Source: Perognathus longimembris pacificus
Taxonomy: Eukaryota; Chordata; Mammalia; Rodentia; Heteromyidae
Assembly (NCBI RefSeq): GCF_023159225.1
Contig: NC_063170.1
Span: 28,918,301 to 28,982,300, forward strand
DNA: 64,000 nucleotides
Direction: 5' to 3'
Part shown: piece by piece, positions 10,894 to 22,100 of the stretch
How the letters are laid out: every line of letters starts with the position of its first letter
Position numbering within the stretch: position 1 is the first letter of the stretch
Notes under the pieces: generated by a model
The model's database searches: none
What the model was told of the DNA's origin: nothing
Seen by the model: the letters and a program-made list of their open reading frames with translations, nothing else
Translations under genes and position numbers: made by a program

Positions 10894-11593
10894 TACAATG
10901 AAACGGGGTCCCCCCCAAGGAAGGGGATTCCTGGTTCCCCCAAGAGTCCACCACACAGTCTCCAGCTACAAGATGACAAAAAGACAGATTTATTGGGGAA
11001 GTAAAAAGTGAAAAAAAAGTGAACCGACCGGCTTTGGTTGCAGACTCGGGAGCCGGAGCTGCCGACCACGTGTGCAGGATCAGGGCCCAGACTCGGGAGC
11101 TGGATCCGCCCGCACATGTGCAGCCCAGACTCGGGAGCTGGAACCGCGCACACATGTGGCCTTCCAGCCTGGTTATAAGGCAAACATCACAGACAAACTT
11201 GCCACACGCAGGCGGCTAATGAGGATACAACACTTACAGAGCATGCTAGGCCGCACACAGGTGGCCAATAGAGTTACAGTCTGTCTCATAGTATCTGTTT
11301 GAACCAACCTATGATTCTAGTTAGAATTGGTGCATGGATTTGGCTGGGCTCACATGATGCAGGTAGATACGCCTACTCATAGGAGGGCATGAGTTTAACC
11401 TTGAACGTTCTTTGAAGTTTCCATGCTTCAGGTGGTCAAGCAGTTTACACAATCTTATCACAGCAAAGGGAAACTTCCCTGGATAGTGTGGGGGAGATCT
11501 TAGTGAAGATGGAGTTGGCTTCTGCGCTAATCTGAGCTGGAGTCAACCTGAAGTTCTCCACAGCTAATGATGGCACTGGCCAGATCTATTACA
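10894..11593 (-). repeat. G-type LTR, solo-like, inside ERV-B
   Basis: It is antisense to the plus strand. The polyadenylation signal is seen as 'tttattgggg' near 10990. There are three imperfect repeats of a 'gactcgggagc' block at 11045-11135, also found in the LTRs of ERV-G. The sense end (CATTGTA at 10894) differs from the CATTACA of the ERV-G LTRs. I could not identify a clean target duplication, so the exact bounds are approximate. Confidence 0.65.
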
Positions 11594-12361
11594 GTTACCA
11601 CCAAAAGAATGTCCCTCCAAAATCTTAGTTTCAGCAGATCCAAAGCACTTTCCAGCAGGAATCAGCTGCGTGTGATAGAGTCCCATCTGCTTTTACCATG
11701 GTAGGGGTGCCCAGGGTGAAGATGTAGATTCTTCCAGATGACTGTCAGGCTGTCCTTGATCCTCACCCAAATGGAATCAGCAGGGGCTATAGTGGTGGCA
11801 GGCAGAAGTGTCTCCCAGTGACTCCAGTAGAATGTCACCCCTTCTGCTGGGTTGCCTGCAACTTTTTGCATAGACTGGTTAGAGAAGCTTAACCTAAGTT
11901 AACCTAAAGCTAACTTGAACAAAATCTAATATTTTTAAGTACACTGGCTTTTGAAGGCTGGTGCCCCACTGAATTTCAAAACAGCTTTAGGCAATCAATG
12001 GCCCTTGGGTAATTTTGCTGGGGCAATCATTTTTAGTAATCAGATATTTTAAATAAGGCTAGGGTTTTCTAGGCCAACATACAAGGTTTGGCCTGTAACC
12101 ATCTCTGACAAGTACAGTCTCAACTCTTGTACATTTGTTAGCACTGCTTTCTATACCGCTGCTTTATCCTGCCTCATCTTTTAAAAATAACTATAATCCC
12201 TCAATCCTTAAGGGGAGCTGATGGGCGAAGATCATCCATCTTCTGTAACTTCTTCAGGCTGACTCAGGGACATTGACCTTACCTAGCCAGGAACCTATAC
12301 TCTTAGCCTACTTTACCAAGGGGCTACAGGATCAGCACTTAGAGGCACAGGATGAGATGTC
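11594..12361 (-). mobile_element. ERV-B internal, 3' region upstream of the LTR insertion
   Basis: It is homologous to 18456-18950 (ERV-G) and 32280-32440 (ERV-E). The minus frame 11871-11662 is about 70 codons and is preserved at 18701-18492 ('AGNPAEGVT', 'DSLTVIWKNL'). This short conserved frame lies between integrase and the 3' LTR, where env would start. I do not recognise it as a specific domain. The region ends at 'atgtc', the ERV-D1 target duplication. Confidence 0.65.
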
Positions 12362-12806
12362 TGTTGTGCCAAGTCGCGAAACGACCACCAAGAAGGCCAC
12401 CGAGACTCAGACATTCCAAAATGCAAAAGCAAGGCAAGGCTTTATTCAAGCGAGCTGCAACTCGGGCCTTGTTCTACCCACCGATACAGCGGAGGTTAGG
12501 AGGAAGCCTTGAGCTGCAATTACACAGGGCCTATAGAAGCAAAAACAAAGTTACAGCCATCAGGTGTTCAAGCAAGACAAAAAACCAAAGTTACAGCCAT
12601 CTGGTGTTCAAGCAAGACAAAAAAAACCCAAAGTTACAGCAATCAGGTGTTCAAGCAAGCAAGACCCGGACAGGAGTCCAAATCTGATTGGCTCAGGGCT
12701 CGAGGCACAGGGCTCAAGGCATTCAGGGCCTGCTTATCTCAGGTTCACGTGGTAAAGTGGGGTTCGTGTGGTAAAGTGGGGCCTGACTTCAAAGTCTGAC
12801 ACTTCA
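12362..12806 (-). repeat. ERV-D1 3' LTR
   Basis: It runs TG...CA with an antisense polyadenylation signal ('tttattc' near 12440). Compared with the 5' LTR it lacks about 80 bp after 12725. It has an extra tandem copy of a roughly 18-bp unit containing 'ggtaaagtgggg' (12750-12780). Confidence 0.9.
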
Positions 12807-12821
12807 TTTCCCCCTTTTTTT
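12807..12821 (-). promoter_or_regulatory. ERV-D1 polypurine tract
   Basis: The sense run AAAAAAGGGGGAAA abuts the TGAAGTG start of the 3' LTR, which is the canonical plus-strand primer position. The env TM tail homologue lies just upstream (12830-12960). Confidence 0.85.
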
Positions 12822-13280
12822 CTTTAGTACCTTGGGAGCCAATCATGGCTCCATTCTGTCCATTTCAATGGCTCGCATGTCTAGGGGATGATATAAAGAT
12901 AAGGCATGGGCCAATAGGGCCCAAAGTAGTAACCAAAAACAACTCTGGTTCCTTGGTTTTAAAGGGGGGCTGATGGGTGAAGACCATCCATCTTCTGTAG
13001 CTTCTTCAGGCTGACTGAGGGGTGTTGACCTTACCTGGCCAGAAACCTATAGCCTTAGTCTACTTTATCAAGGGACTGAAAGATTACTTCAAACTAGAAA
13101 TTAACTTTCAGCTATACAGACTTACCATTAGCTGTATAGTGTTTAAGATACAAATGTCAGCAACAAAATAATACATAAACTTCTCAGCTGTTCTCTAAGG
13201 GTCGGGTGGCTATACCTGTATTCCTGAGCAAGCCCAAAACTACCAATGCCTTCTTGCATGGGACTTTACAGGACTCCTGC

Positions 13281-13706
13281 TGAAGTGCCAGACTTTGAAG
13301 TCAGGCCCCACTTTACCATGTGAACCTGAGATAAACAGGCCCTGTGAGCAGACCCAGGGCAAGCTTATTAGGGCCCAGCTGGTCAAGAACTCTAACCGCT
13401 GAGAATGCTTAACTCTAACCACCCCTAGAATGCCTTGAGCCCTATGCCTTGAGCCCTGAGCCAATCAGATTTTACCTGTGTCCTAATCTTGCTTGCTTGA
13501 ACACCTGATTGCTGTAACTTTGTTTTTGCCTTTATAATCCCTGTATAATCACAGCTCAAGGTTTCCTTCTAACCTCTGCTGTGTCAGTGGGTAGAATGAG
13601 GCCTGAGTTGCAGCTCGCTTGAATAAAGCCTTGCCTTGCTTTTGCATTTCGGAATGTCTGAGTCTCAGTCACCTTCTTGGTGGTTGTCTCGCAACTTGGC
13701 ACAACA
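13281..13706 (+). repeat. D-type solo LTR, opposite orientation, inside ERV-D1
   Basis: It is a complete LTR from TGAAGTGCC to GGCACAACA with 'aataaa' near 13622. The 4-bp duplication 'ctgc' is at 13277-13280 and 13707-13710. The uninterrupted counterpart in ERV-D2 is near 51170-51185. It forms an inverted pair with the 3' LTR only 474 bp away. Confidence 0.92.
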
Positions 13707-13811
13707 CTGCTAGTTGCCAAAATAAGGGAGTCACTCCACTTTGGAGTGAGCTGCCAAAATAACATCAACATTAGCCTGAGTAGCAAGGAATGAAGGCAAA
13801 AAGAAAATTAT

Positions 13812-14145
13812 TCAGTCTAACTTTCTTTTCTTGAGGCAAAGGCAAAGCGGCTGAGTCGGGTGCTTGGAGACCTCCCATGTTCCACCACGGTAGTCGTCAT
13901 CCAGGGCAAATGGGTCAGCTGGCCTGGCGTGGGAGCAGTGGACCCAAGTGGCGATGCCGTCTACCTTGAGGGCGGTGGGAGTAGACAAAGGCCGGTCCGT
14001 TGTCCGACCCAATGGTGATTGGGAAGCCATACCTGGGTAGGATTTCTTCCAGGATCTGCTTAGCCACTACATTCGTGGTCTCATGCTTTGTTGGATAGGC
14101 TTCAACCCATCCTGAAAAGGGGTCTACAAAAACTAAGGACACAAT
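13812..14145 (-). pseudogene. pol: Integrase remnants, ERV-D1
   Basis: Frames 14142-13915 and 14030-13812 match the core ('[20 protein letters not shown]', 'GSDNGPAF') and C-terminal end of the ERV-D2 integrase at 51273-52145. The segment between them, including the catalytic Glu region, is deleted, so no active enzyme could result. Confidence 0.85.
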
Positions 14146-14499
14146 CTCAATAAGGACACAATCTCAGGTCTACAAACTTTCTTTCCTGAACAGGTGTACC
14201 AGCATAAAATTCACTGCTAGTCAGGGCTTTGAGTAGATGTGGGGGTTGGGATTTTAAACTATCCTCTCATTTGACAAACTTACCCTTACTAACCACTATC
14301 ACAGATGACTGGCAAGTTCCTGCCCAGTAGACACACATGGGCATTAGAAAGGCATGCTTACGAACTATTCTTCTAGGACTTCCCGGCTTTGATTAACTTT
14401 TGAAAGGCCAAACAGGAGAGACTCTAGGATCTGACACCATCTCTGCCATCCAAGCAGTGGCTTACTGCCTCTTGATGTTCTATCACTTTTGTCCCAGGA

Positions 14500-14712
14500 G
14501 GAGTGACTTTGCACTGTACTTGGACTCAGGGCCTGAGTGCTGTCCCTCAGCTCTCCAGCTCAAGACTAGCACCCTACCACTTTGAGCTCCACACAACTCC
14601 ATTCCCAGCACTCTGCTGGCTGATTAGAGACAAGTCTCTCACAGGGACCTTTCTCTGCCTGGGCTGGCTTCGAACTGCAGATTTCAGATCAGTGAGTCTT
14701 ATAAGAGGCCAC
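14500..14712 (-). mobile_element. Composite SINE (7SL-like head + tRNA-like body) carried by the ERV
   Basis: This antisense copy has the body first ('actcagggcctgag', 'ctagcaccctaccact') and then the head ('ggctggcttcgaactg'). The same SINE sits at the same place in ERV-B (35190-35385) and ERV-D2 (53465-53690), so it was inherited within the ERV lineage. Confidence 0.8.
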
Positions 14713-14759
14713 TTTACTCCAATTAAAGCAACAAGGTGGTCTACACAGAAGTAGTTTTT

Positions 14760-14971
14760 TTTTTTTTTTTTTTTTTTTGGCCAGTCCTGGGCCTTGGACT
14801 CAGGGCGTGAGCACTGTCCCTGGAGTCTTTTTGCTCAAGGCTAGCACTCTGCCACATGAGCCACAGCGCCACTTCTGGCCGTTTTCTGTATATGTGGTGC
14901 TGGGGAGTTGAACCCAGGGCCTCTTGTATACGAGGCAAGCACTCTTGCCACTAGGCCATATCCCCAGCCCC
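14760..14971 (-). mobile_element. ID-like SINE carried by the D-type ERV
   Basis: Target duplication 'cacagaagtagttttt' lies at 14744-14759 and 14972-14987. An equivalent SINE is at 53734-53937 in ERV-D2. The unoccupied site is at 35419-35432 in ERV-B. Confidence 0.92.
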
Positions 14972-16040
14972 CACAGAAGTAGTTTTTAAGCATGCTCTTA
15001 CCTGGAACTTATTAAGGGCCAATGTTAGATCTTGACAAAGTTGTAGGAATCACCTGTCCTCTCTGGGCCTGCTGGAAACTGTTACAAAAAAACTACAGAG
15101 AAACTGGAATGGAAATTCAACATTTTGGTAGCCATAATTCTCCTTTTCTCACTTTACAATAATCATTTAGGACAATTTTACTTCCAAATTTCTTATAAAT
15201 GTATTCTTGATTTCCAAAGCCTTTTTACTAACCTCTGCTTTAACATTAACACTTTGGCTTTTATCTGCATTGGAAAAACTCTGAGTCTTAACTCAAATGA
15301 CAATTTTTTCTTAATGCAAGAATTGCAATTACAGAATTAGAAATACTTATCCATTCAGCTTTCCAATAAATTAGTGAGAAACATTGGCCCATTTTGCCAT
15401 TTCTTCCTACATACAGAGTTAATGAGAGTCTACTTGTTTCCTTCTATCCCCATTAGTTTAATATATATATTCTTTAAAATCCAAATTTCTGACACTTAGC
15501 TCTGATTAAACATTTTTAACTATAGTTCCTCTTTAAAACAATGCAATAATTCTTTAAAGCATTTGGTAATGTCCAAACTTGATGACTATTTGAATTTAAA
15601 CTTAAATTCACTCAATTTTACATCATACTAACAGTCTTGAACATGTTCACATTCACACATGCACACACATACATATTCAAAAGATCTTAAAGCGTGCAAA
15701 ATAAGCATCGACCGTACATTTTCCAGTGGCAAGAGGTATTTTGTCAATCTTACTCCTGCAACACCCAATATTTTAAGACAAAACCTTTAACAAATGATTC
15801 TAGCATTCTCCAGCCTCATTTTCCAGGGCTTGATAGTTTTAGTAAAACATTTTTAGTTTTAGTAAAGCATTTTAGCACACCAAATAATTTTCTGCTTAAG
15901 AAGGCTGGGTGGTGGTCCCCCCAGAGTTCTTTTTGTATACACTCACACTCTGAACTGTCGCCTGTACATCTTATGCAGGTTTGACACAGAAGAGACTGTC
16001 AGACTTACAAACACAGAGATGACAGCGCTGTGCGGTGGGG

Positions 16041-16664
16041 TCACTCCCCGCCACCTGCGGGTGGCTTGGGCTGGCCCTGTGTCTGCCCCTGTCGGCAGCT
16101 GCAGGTCAGGACTCGGGGGCGAAGCCTCCGTGCCCTGGGCTGCTGGTGCCAGGATTGGTCGGGCCCCTCCAGAGCGGAGGGCACAGCTGAAACATTTTCC
16201 TCAGAGTCCTCTTGTAACTGGGGTGGGGAGTATGGAGGGGGAAACATTTCCTCCTCCACGCTTCCTGCTTGGAGGACAGGTGGGCACAATTTCTTCTCTT
16301 CCCTTTTGGATTCTCTCTTGTCACCCCATGTCTTTTGAGTGAATATTGGGGTAGGGGAAGGAGTGGAGGAGGGAGTCAGTAAGAAAGGCCAAACCCAAGC
16401 TGGAGTGTCCCTGTCAACTAGTTCCCTCCAGGTGTCTATATAAGGAATCTGGTCTAGATAGCCTGAACAAGGGGCGTCGATTAGGCTTTGTAAAGTCCTG
16501 ATCTTAACTATGTCAAAGCTCCCCTCAGGTAGCCAATTAGCTCTCGCACTGACTTCCTTAAGGGCCACATCTCGGTTCTGAGCTATCTCCTTGATCTCCC
16601 TCCAGTGAGCTAGGGTCAAATCTAGGGGGCTAGATGGAGGTCCCCAAGATAGAACGTTACCCAT
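16041..16664 (-). pseudogene. gag: gag MA-p12 remnant, ERV-D1
   Basis: The start is at Met 16664, 'MGNVLSWG', with the Gly-2 expected of a myristoylated retroviral matrix protein. Next comes an MA-like domain ('LAHWREIKEIAQN') and a Pro-rich part containing the late-domain motif PPPY. The frame then runs into spacer sequence with no capsid. Compared with ERV-D2 it lacks about 20 residues after residue 40. By family knowledge MA targets membranes and PPPY recruits budding machinery. Without capsid this cannot form particles. Confidence 0.85.
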
Positions 16665-17136
16665 AGCTCTGATCAGATGTTTAGTTCAAAAGGCTACAAA
16701 AAAACAAACAATTATAACAATACAACACACAGGCCTGAGAACAAGAAAAGCTACGGGTTGGAGATCTTCCAAGTTGGCCCACAACCTCCTGCCAGGGTGC
16801 AGAAGGAGTGGACCCAAGTTGGCCCACAACCTCCTGCCAGCTAAGCAGAAGAAGCAGACCCAAGTACAAGGTGAGTCTCGGTTAGGAGGCCCTCCGGGTC
16901 AGTTCCAGCCAAAAACCGAACTGACTTGCGCCCTACAAGTATCCCCCTTTAAAGGAGGAAAGTCTGGGGCATTCCCCAGTTTCCCCAGGATTGCCGAGTA
17001 AGCGTGTCCGCTTCGACAACCCCTTCAAGTACTAAGCAAAAGCAAAACAGACAAACAGACAAATTACAGGACAAGACAAATGAACAACGCTGTTTTCTTA
17101 CCTTCGGAGTCTGGGGTCTCGGGGGTCTCTGGGGCT

Positions 17137-17154
17137 ATCCCGGAAAAACCCCCA
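17137..17154 (-). promoter_or_regulatory. Primer-binding site, tRNA-Pro type, ERV-D1
   Basis: Sense TGGGGGTTTTTCCGGGAT lies two bases after the LTR end. It differs from the tRNA-Pro site TGGGGGCTCGTCCGGGAT at three positions, mostly C to T. Confidence 0.8.
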
Positions 17155-17156
17155 AA

Positions 17157-17663
17157 TGTTGTGCCAAGTCACGAAACGAGCACCAAGAAGGCCACCGAGA
17201 CTCAGACATTCCAAAATGCAAAAGCAAGGCAAGGCTTTATTCAAGCGAGCTGCAACTCAGGCCTCATCCTACCCACCAATACAGCAGAGGTTAGGAGGAA
17301 GCCTTGAGCTGCGATTACACAGGGCTTATAAAGGCAAAAAACAAAGTTACAGCCATCAGGTGTTCAAGCAAGACAAAAAACCAAAGTTACAGCCATCTGG
17401 TGTTCAAGCAAGACAAAAAACAAAGTTACAGCAATCAGTTGTTCATGCAAGCAAGACCCGGACAGGAGTCCAAATCTGATTGGCTCAGGGCTCGAGGCAC
17501 AGGGCTCGAGGCATTCTAGGGGTGGTTAGAGTTAAGCATTCTCAGCGGTTAGAGTTCTTGACTGGCTGGGCCCTAATAAGCTTGTCCTGGGTCTGCTCAC
17601 AGGGCCTGCTTATCTCAGGTTCACGTGGTAAAGTGGGGCCTGACTTCAAAGTCTGGCACTTCA
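17157..17663 (-). repeat. ERV-D1 5' LTR
   Basis: 507 bp, TG...CA, antisense polyadenylation signal near 17237. It includes about 80 bp missing from the 3' LTR and lacks the duplicated 'ggtaaagtgggg' unit. Confidence 0.9.
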
Positions 17664-18146
17664 ATGTCCATTAGGATCTTTACTCCAAACTGGAAATCAC
17701 ATTTAACATTTAAATTTTAACAACTATACAGACTTTTTCTTGGGATACAGCACTGTAGCCTTTTAACATTCTACTTTGTAAAAGTATTTTCCTGACTGGC
17801 TGGGGGAACTGACCTCTGATGACCTAACAATGCCTAGATTAAAGACACAATCTCAGGTCCACAAGCTTCCTTTCCTGAACAGATATGCCAGCTCAGAATT
17901 CTCACTGCCAGTTAGGGCTTTGAGCAGATGCAGGGGTTGGGATTTTAAATTATCACCCCATTTGACAAACTGTAGTTTTACTACCCACTATCTCAGGTGA
18001 CTGGCAAGTTCCTGCCCAGTAGACAGACATGGGCATTAGAAAGACATGCTTACAAACTATTCCTCTAGGACCTCCCAGCTCTGATTAACTTTTGAAGGGC
18101 CAAGCACACATGACTGTAGGATCTGACACCATTTCTACCATCCAAG
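17664..18146 (-). mobile_element. ERV-B spacer segment between ERV-D1 and ERV-G
   Basis: It matches 14150-14455 and 52990-53435. It ends in 'catccaag', whose last five bases are repeated at 35088-35092. There the sequence goes on 'cagtggcttactgcctct', exactly as in the uninterrupted copies near 14452 and 53425. Confidence 0.8.
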
Positions 18147-18455
18147 TGTAATGGAGTTTCCCTCCCCCCCAAACACACACAAGGGAGGGGATTCCTGGTT
18201 CCTCCTAGAGTCCACCACTCAGTCTCCAGAAAAAAAGATGATAAAGGGATGTATTTATTGAGGAAGTAAGAAGCAAACCAACTGGCCAGGGTCATAGCCC
18301 AGACTGGGGAGCTGAAACTGTGACCACATGTGGCCTTTCAGGCCAGGTTATAGAGGCAAACATCACATAGTCAAACCTGCCACATGCAGGTGGCCAGTGG
18401 GGTTACAACACTTACAGAGTATGCCAGGTCACATGCAGGTGGCCAGTGGAGTTAC
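18147..18455 (-). repeat. ERV-G 3' LTR (short)
   Basis: It starts TGTAATGG (the sense U5 end) with an antisense polyadenylation signal ('tttattgagg' near 18252). A repeated 'gtggccagtgg' block occurs at 18388-18450. The U3 edge next to the internal region is approximate, and no clear polypurine tract remains, so this LTR probably lost part of U3. Confidence 0.7.
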
Positions 18456-18491
18456 AGTTTCAGCAGATCCAAGGCAGCCTTCTAGCAGGAA

Positions 18492-18701
18492 TCAGCTGCA
18501 TGTGATGAAGACCCATCTGCTTTTACCACGGTAGGGGTACTCAGGGTGGAGATATAGATTCTTCCAGATGACTGTCAGGCTGTCCTTGATCTTATCCCAA
18601 ATGGGATGTAGAGGGGATGTGGCGGCAGCAGGCAGCAGTGGCTCCCAGTGGCTCCAATATAATGTCACACCTTCTGCTGGGTTTCCTGCAATGCTCTGCA
18701 T
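18492..18701 (-). pseudogene. Short conserved frame between integrase and LTR, ERV-G
   Basis: About 70 codons, matching 11871-11662 in ERV-B and 32280-32400 in ERV-E at most positions ('AGNPAEGVTLYWSHWE', 'LTVIWKNLYLHP'). The position suggests an env-region remnant. I do not recognise a defined domain. Confidence 0.5.
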
Positions 18702-19105
18702 AGATTGCTTAAGAAATTTAACCTAGGCCTGACTTTAGTGAAGTCTCCTAATATTTTCCTGGATGCCTTTTAAGTACACTGGCTTTTACAGGCTGGTGCC
18801 CCACTGAATTTCAAGACAGCTTTCTGGTCCCTTGATCCATCTTCTGAAACTTCTTCAGGCTGACTCAGAGGCATTGGCCTTACCTAGCCAGGAACCTATA
18901 AGCTTAGACTCCTAAAGGGGAGCTGATGGGTGAAGATCATCCAAATTTCTTATCTAGAAAGGCATTCTTGATTTCCAAAGCCTTTTCCTTAGTTCCTCTT
19001 TTTAACAATGCAATAATCCTCCAAAACATTTGGTAATGCTGAAACTTGGAGTTTAAGCTTAAACTCACCCATTTTTCACTCTTCATCAAAGCCACAAGAA
19101 CATTA

Positions 19106-22100
19106 CTAGTTCAAATGTTTTACAAATGTGCATTTTAGTGGGTTATCACCAGATTGCACCACCTTCCACTTGTCTTCCTTGGTCAGGTTAGCTGCTTTGA
19201 CATGGGAGGCATGGATCCAGGTCTTTAGGCTCTCTACCCTGATTGCAGTAGGAGTGGTCAGAATTACAGTGTAGGGGCCTTTCCAGTGGGGCTCCAAGGA
19301 CTCAGTCTTATGTCACTTTACCCACACCACCTGTTCTGGCACAAAAGGGTGTAAGGCTGGGGCATCCTTGGGCAGCTCCTCGTGAGCGGCACTGATCTGG
19401 GAGTAAAGTTCATTTTGGACCTCTGCAGGGCCTGCAAGGACTGTAACAAATGTTGGCTAGACAATTCAGCTATTGCTTCAGAACCAAGCTTAGGGCATAA
19501 GGGAGGAGGCCTGCCGAACATTATCTCATAAGGTGTGATGCCCTTAAAGTATGGTGTACAGCATACCCACAGAAGGGCAAATGGTAGGAAGGCCGTCCAG
19601 TTTTTGCAAGTCTCAAGGGTCAATTTGGTTAAGGTCTCCTTTAGAGTCCTATTCATCCTCTCTACCTGACCTGAACTTTGGGGGTGATAGGCACAATGTA
19701 ATTTCCAATTAATCCCCAATGACTTACCTAATAGCTGGGTTACCTGACAGATGAAAGAGCAGCCATTATCTGAGCCTATGGCTACTGGGAGCCCAAACCT
19801 GGGAATTATCTCCTCTAGCAGCTTGTTCGCTACTATCTGTGCTGTTTCCCACTTGGTTGGGAAAGCTTCCATCCATCCTAAAAATGTGTCTACAAAAACT
19901 AGCAGATACTTATATCCATATTTGCCTGTTTTTACCTCAGTAAAGTCTAGGCTCCTGGCACTGTTCCCCTTTCCCTCTTTCCTTTGGCAGCTATTCCACC
20001 AGCCACATTTGTCCTCTGGCATGGCACACACTGGCTGGTAATATCTGCTAACATTTTGTCCATTTGAGGTATATAGAACCGGCGGATCAATTCTGCTAGC
20101 TTGCTCTTTCCTAGATGTGTTCCCTGGTGTATTTGCTTAATGAGAGTCCATCCTAATGCTTGGGGAAGAATAATTCTCCCACTGTGAGTCTGTTTCCAGT
20201 TTCCCTTTTTACTTACATCCTGAAGAGACTGGAGAGCCTCTTGATCTTTGGGAGAATACTGGGGCTCCTCTGGGAGGGTTGGCGTTGGGAGGAGGGCCGA
20301 TGCCATAAGGCTCCTTTCTCCTGTGGCTACTTCCTGTGCAGCCTTTTCAGCTCTCCAGTTCCCCTTTGCTTCTTATGAGTTTCCCTTCTGATGTCCTGGG
20401 CAGTGCATTACAGCAACTGCCTTTGGTAACCATATGGCCTGAAGTAGGCCTAATATTTCTTCTTTGTTTTTGGTTTTTCCTTCTGCTGTCAGCAGCCCAT
20501 GTTCCTTGTAAATGGCCCCATGTACATATACAGTGGAGAATGCATACCTGCTGTCTGTATAGATGTTGACCTTCTTGTCCTTTCCCAGCATCAAAGCTTG
20601 GGTTAGGGCAATGAGCTCAGCTTTTTGCGCTGATGTGCTCACTGGTAATGGCTCGGCCCAGATGACTTGGTCGCCTTCCAGGACCACAGCTCCTGCTAAC
20701 CTCACTCCATCCATCACATAGCTGCTCCCGTCGGTGAACATGGTCTTTTCCACGTCGGGTAGCGGGACGTCGTGAGGTCTGGTCAAATGCTGTGGACATG
20801 AGTCAGAACCTTGGCACGATTGTGCAGCATAGTCTGATTAGTGTCTGGCAGCAGGGTGGCAGGGTTGAGGGCTGTGGAAGCTTGGAAAGTCTCCTTAGGC
20901 TGGTTGAGCAACAGAGCCTGGTACTGTGTTAGCCTGGCATTGGACATCCACTGGTCAGGGGGGCTTCACAACAAGTTCTCAACCGCATGGGGGGTAGTTA
21001 CCACTAGGTCCTGCCCCAATGTTAGCTTGTTAGAGTCTTTAACTAGCTGAGCCATTGCTGCAATCACCCTAAGGCAGGCAGGCCATCCTGATGCAACTGG
21101 GTCCAATTTTTTAGATAAGTAGGCCACAGGCTGATATCAGGGGCCTAACTTCTGAGTTAGCACACCTTTCCCTACTCCAGCCTTTTCATCCATGAACAAG
21201 TGAAAAGGCTTGTGGATATCCAGAATGGCCAGGGCTGGGGCTGAGACTAGTTGTTTTTTAAGGGTCTGGAATGCCTGTTCCTCTTCTTCTGTCCATCTAA
21301 TATTTTCTCCTGGCCCTTTGGTAATGTCATATATGGACTGTGCTACTTCAGCATACCCCAAAATCCAGAGTCTACAATATCCCCACAGTTCCCAAGAATT
21401 CCCTTACTTGTCTCTTAGTCTTGAGAGTGAGGATTTGCATGATTACTTGCTTCCTGGAGCTCGACAAGGTCCTGAGTCCCCCTTCGAGATTGTACCCAAG
21501 ATATGTGGCTCTCTAGGTACACAGCTGGGCCTTCTTTGCTGAGACATGGTGGCCAAGTTCCTGTAGTGCTTTTAGGAGCCCTTCAGTCACTCGTAAGCAG
21601 ATCCCCTCTGTTTCTGCAGCTATCAACAAGTCATCCACATATTGTAACAAGGAAACCTTGGGAAAAGAGAATTGGTACTCACGGAGGTCCGTATGCAGTG
21701 CCTCATCAAAGATGGTGGGGGAGTTCTAGAACCCTTGAGGCAGCCGGGCCCAGGTCAGTTGTCCTTCATATCCATTCTCTGGATCTCCCCACTAGAAGGC
21801 AAATAGGGGCTGACTGGCCTTTGCCAGCGGGATGCTGAAGAAGGCGTCCTTCAGGTCTAGGACTGTATAAACTTGTTTCTTGGGGTCAAGCATGCTGAGC
21901 AGAGTATATGGGTTAGGTAGAGTTGGGTGAGTGTCTTCAACCCTCTTGTTTACTTCTCTCAAGTCTTGCACCAGCCTATAGTCACCTGTTTCTGCCTTCT
22001 TTACAGGAAGAAGTGGTGTATTCCAAGGCAACCGGCACAGGACCAGTATCCCTGCTTGTCGGAGGAGATTGATATGGACCCTGATCCCCTCTCTTGTTTC

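Larger units (their letters stand above)
14146..16040 (-). mobile_element. ERV-D1 noncoding spacer replacing most of gag-pol
   Basis: This AT-rich stretch has no meaningful frames. It is shared, with SINE differences, by ERV-D2 (53016-54925) and ERV-B (17664-18146 plus 35088-36870). Its presence in three separate insertions shows it is a stable part of the element, not a local accident. Confidence 0.75.
12362..17663 (-). mobile_element. ERV-D1, two-LTR non-autonomous provirus
   Basis: It is flanked by the 5-bp duplication 'atgtc' (12357-12361 and 17664-17668). On the minus strand it has a 5' LTR (17157-17663), primer site, leader, gag MA-p12 (16664-16041), a long AT-rich spacer with two SINEs, integrase scraps, an env tail, polypurine tract and 3' LTR. 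Capsid, protease, RT and most of env are missing. It was inserted into ERV-B: flanks 12361 and 17664 read on as ERV-B sequence. A solo LTR of the same family was later added at 13281-13706. Confidence 0.88.
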
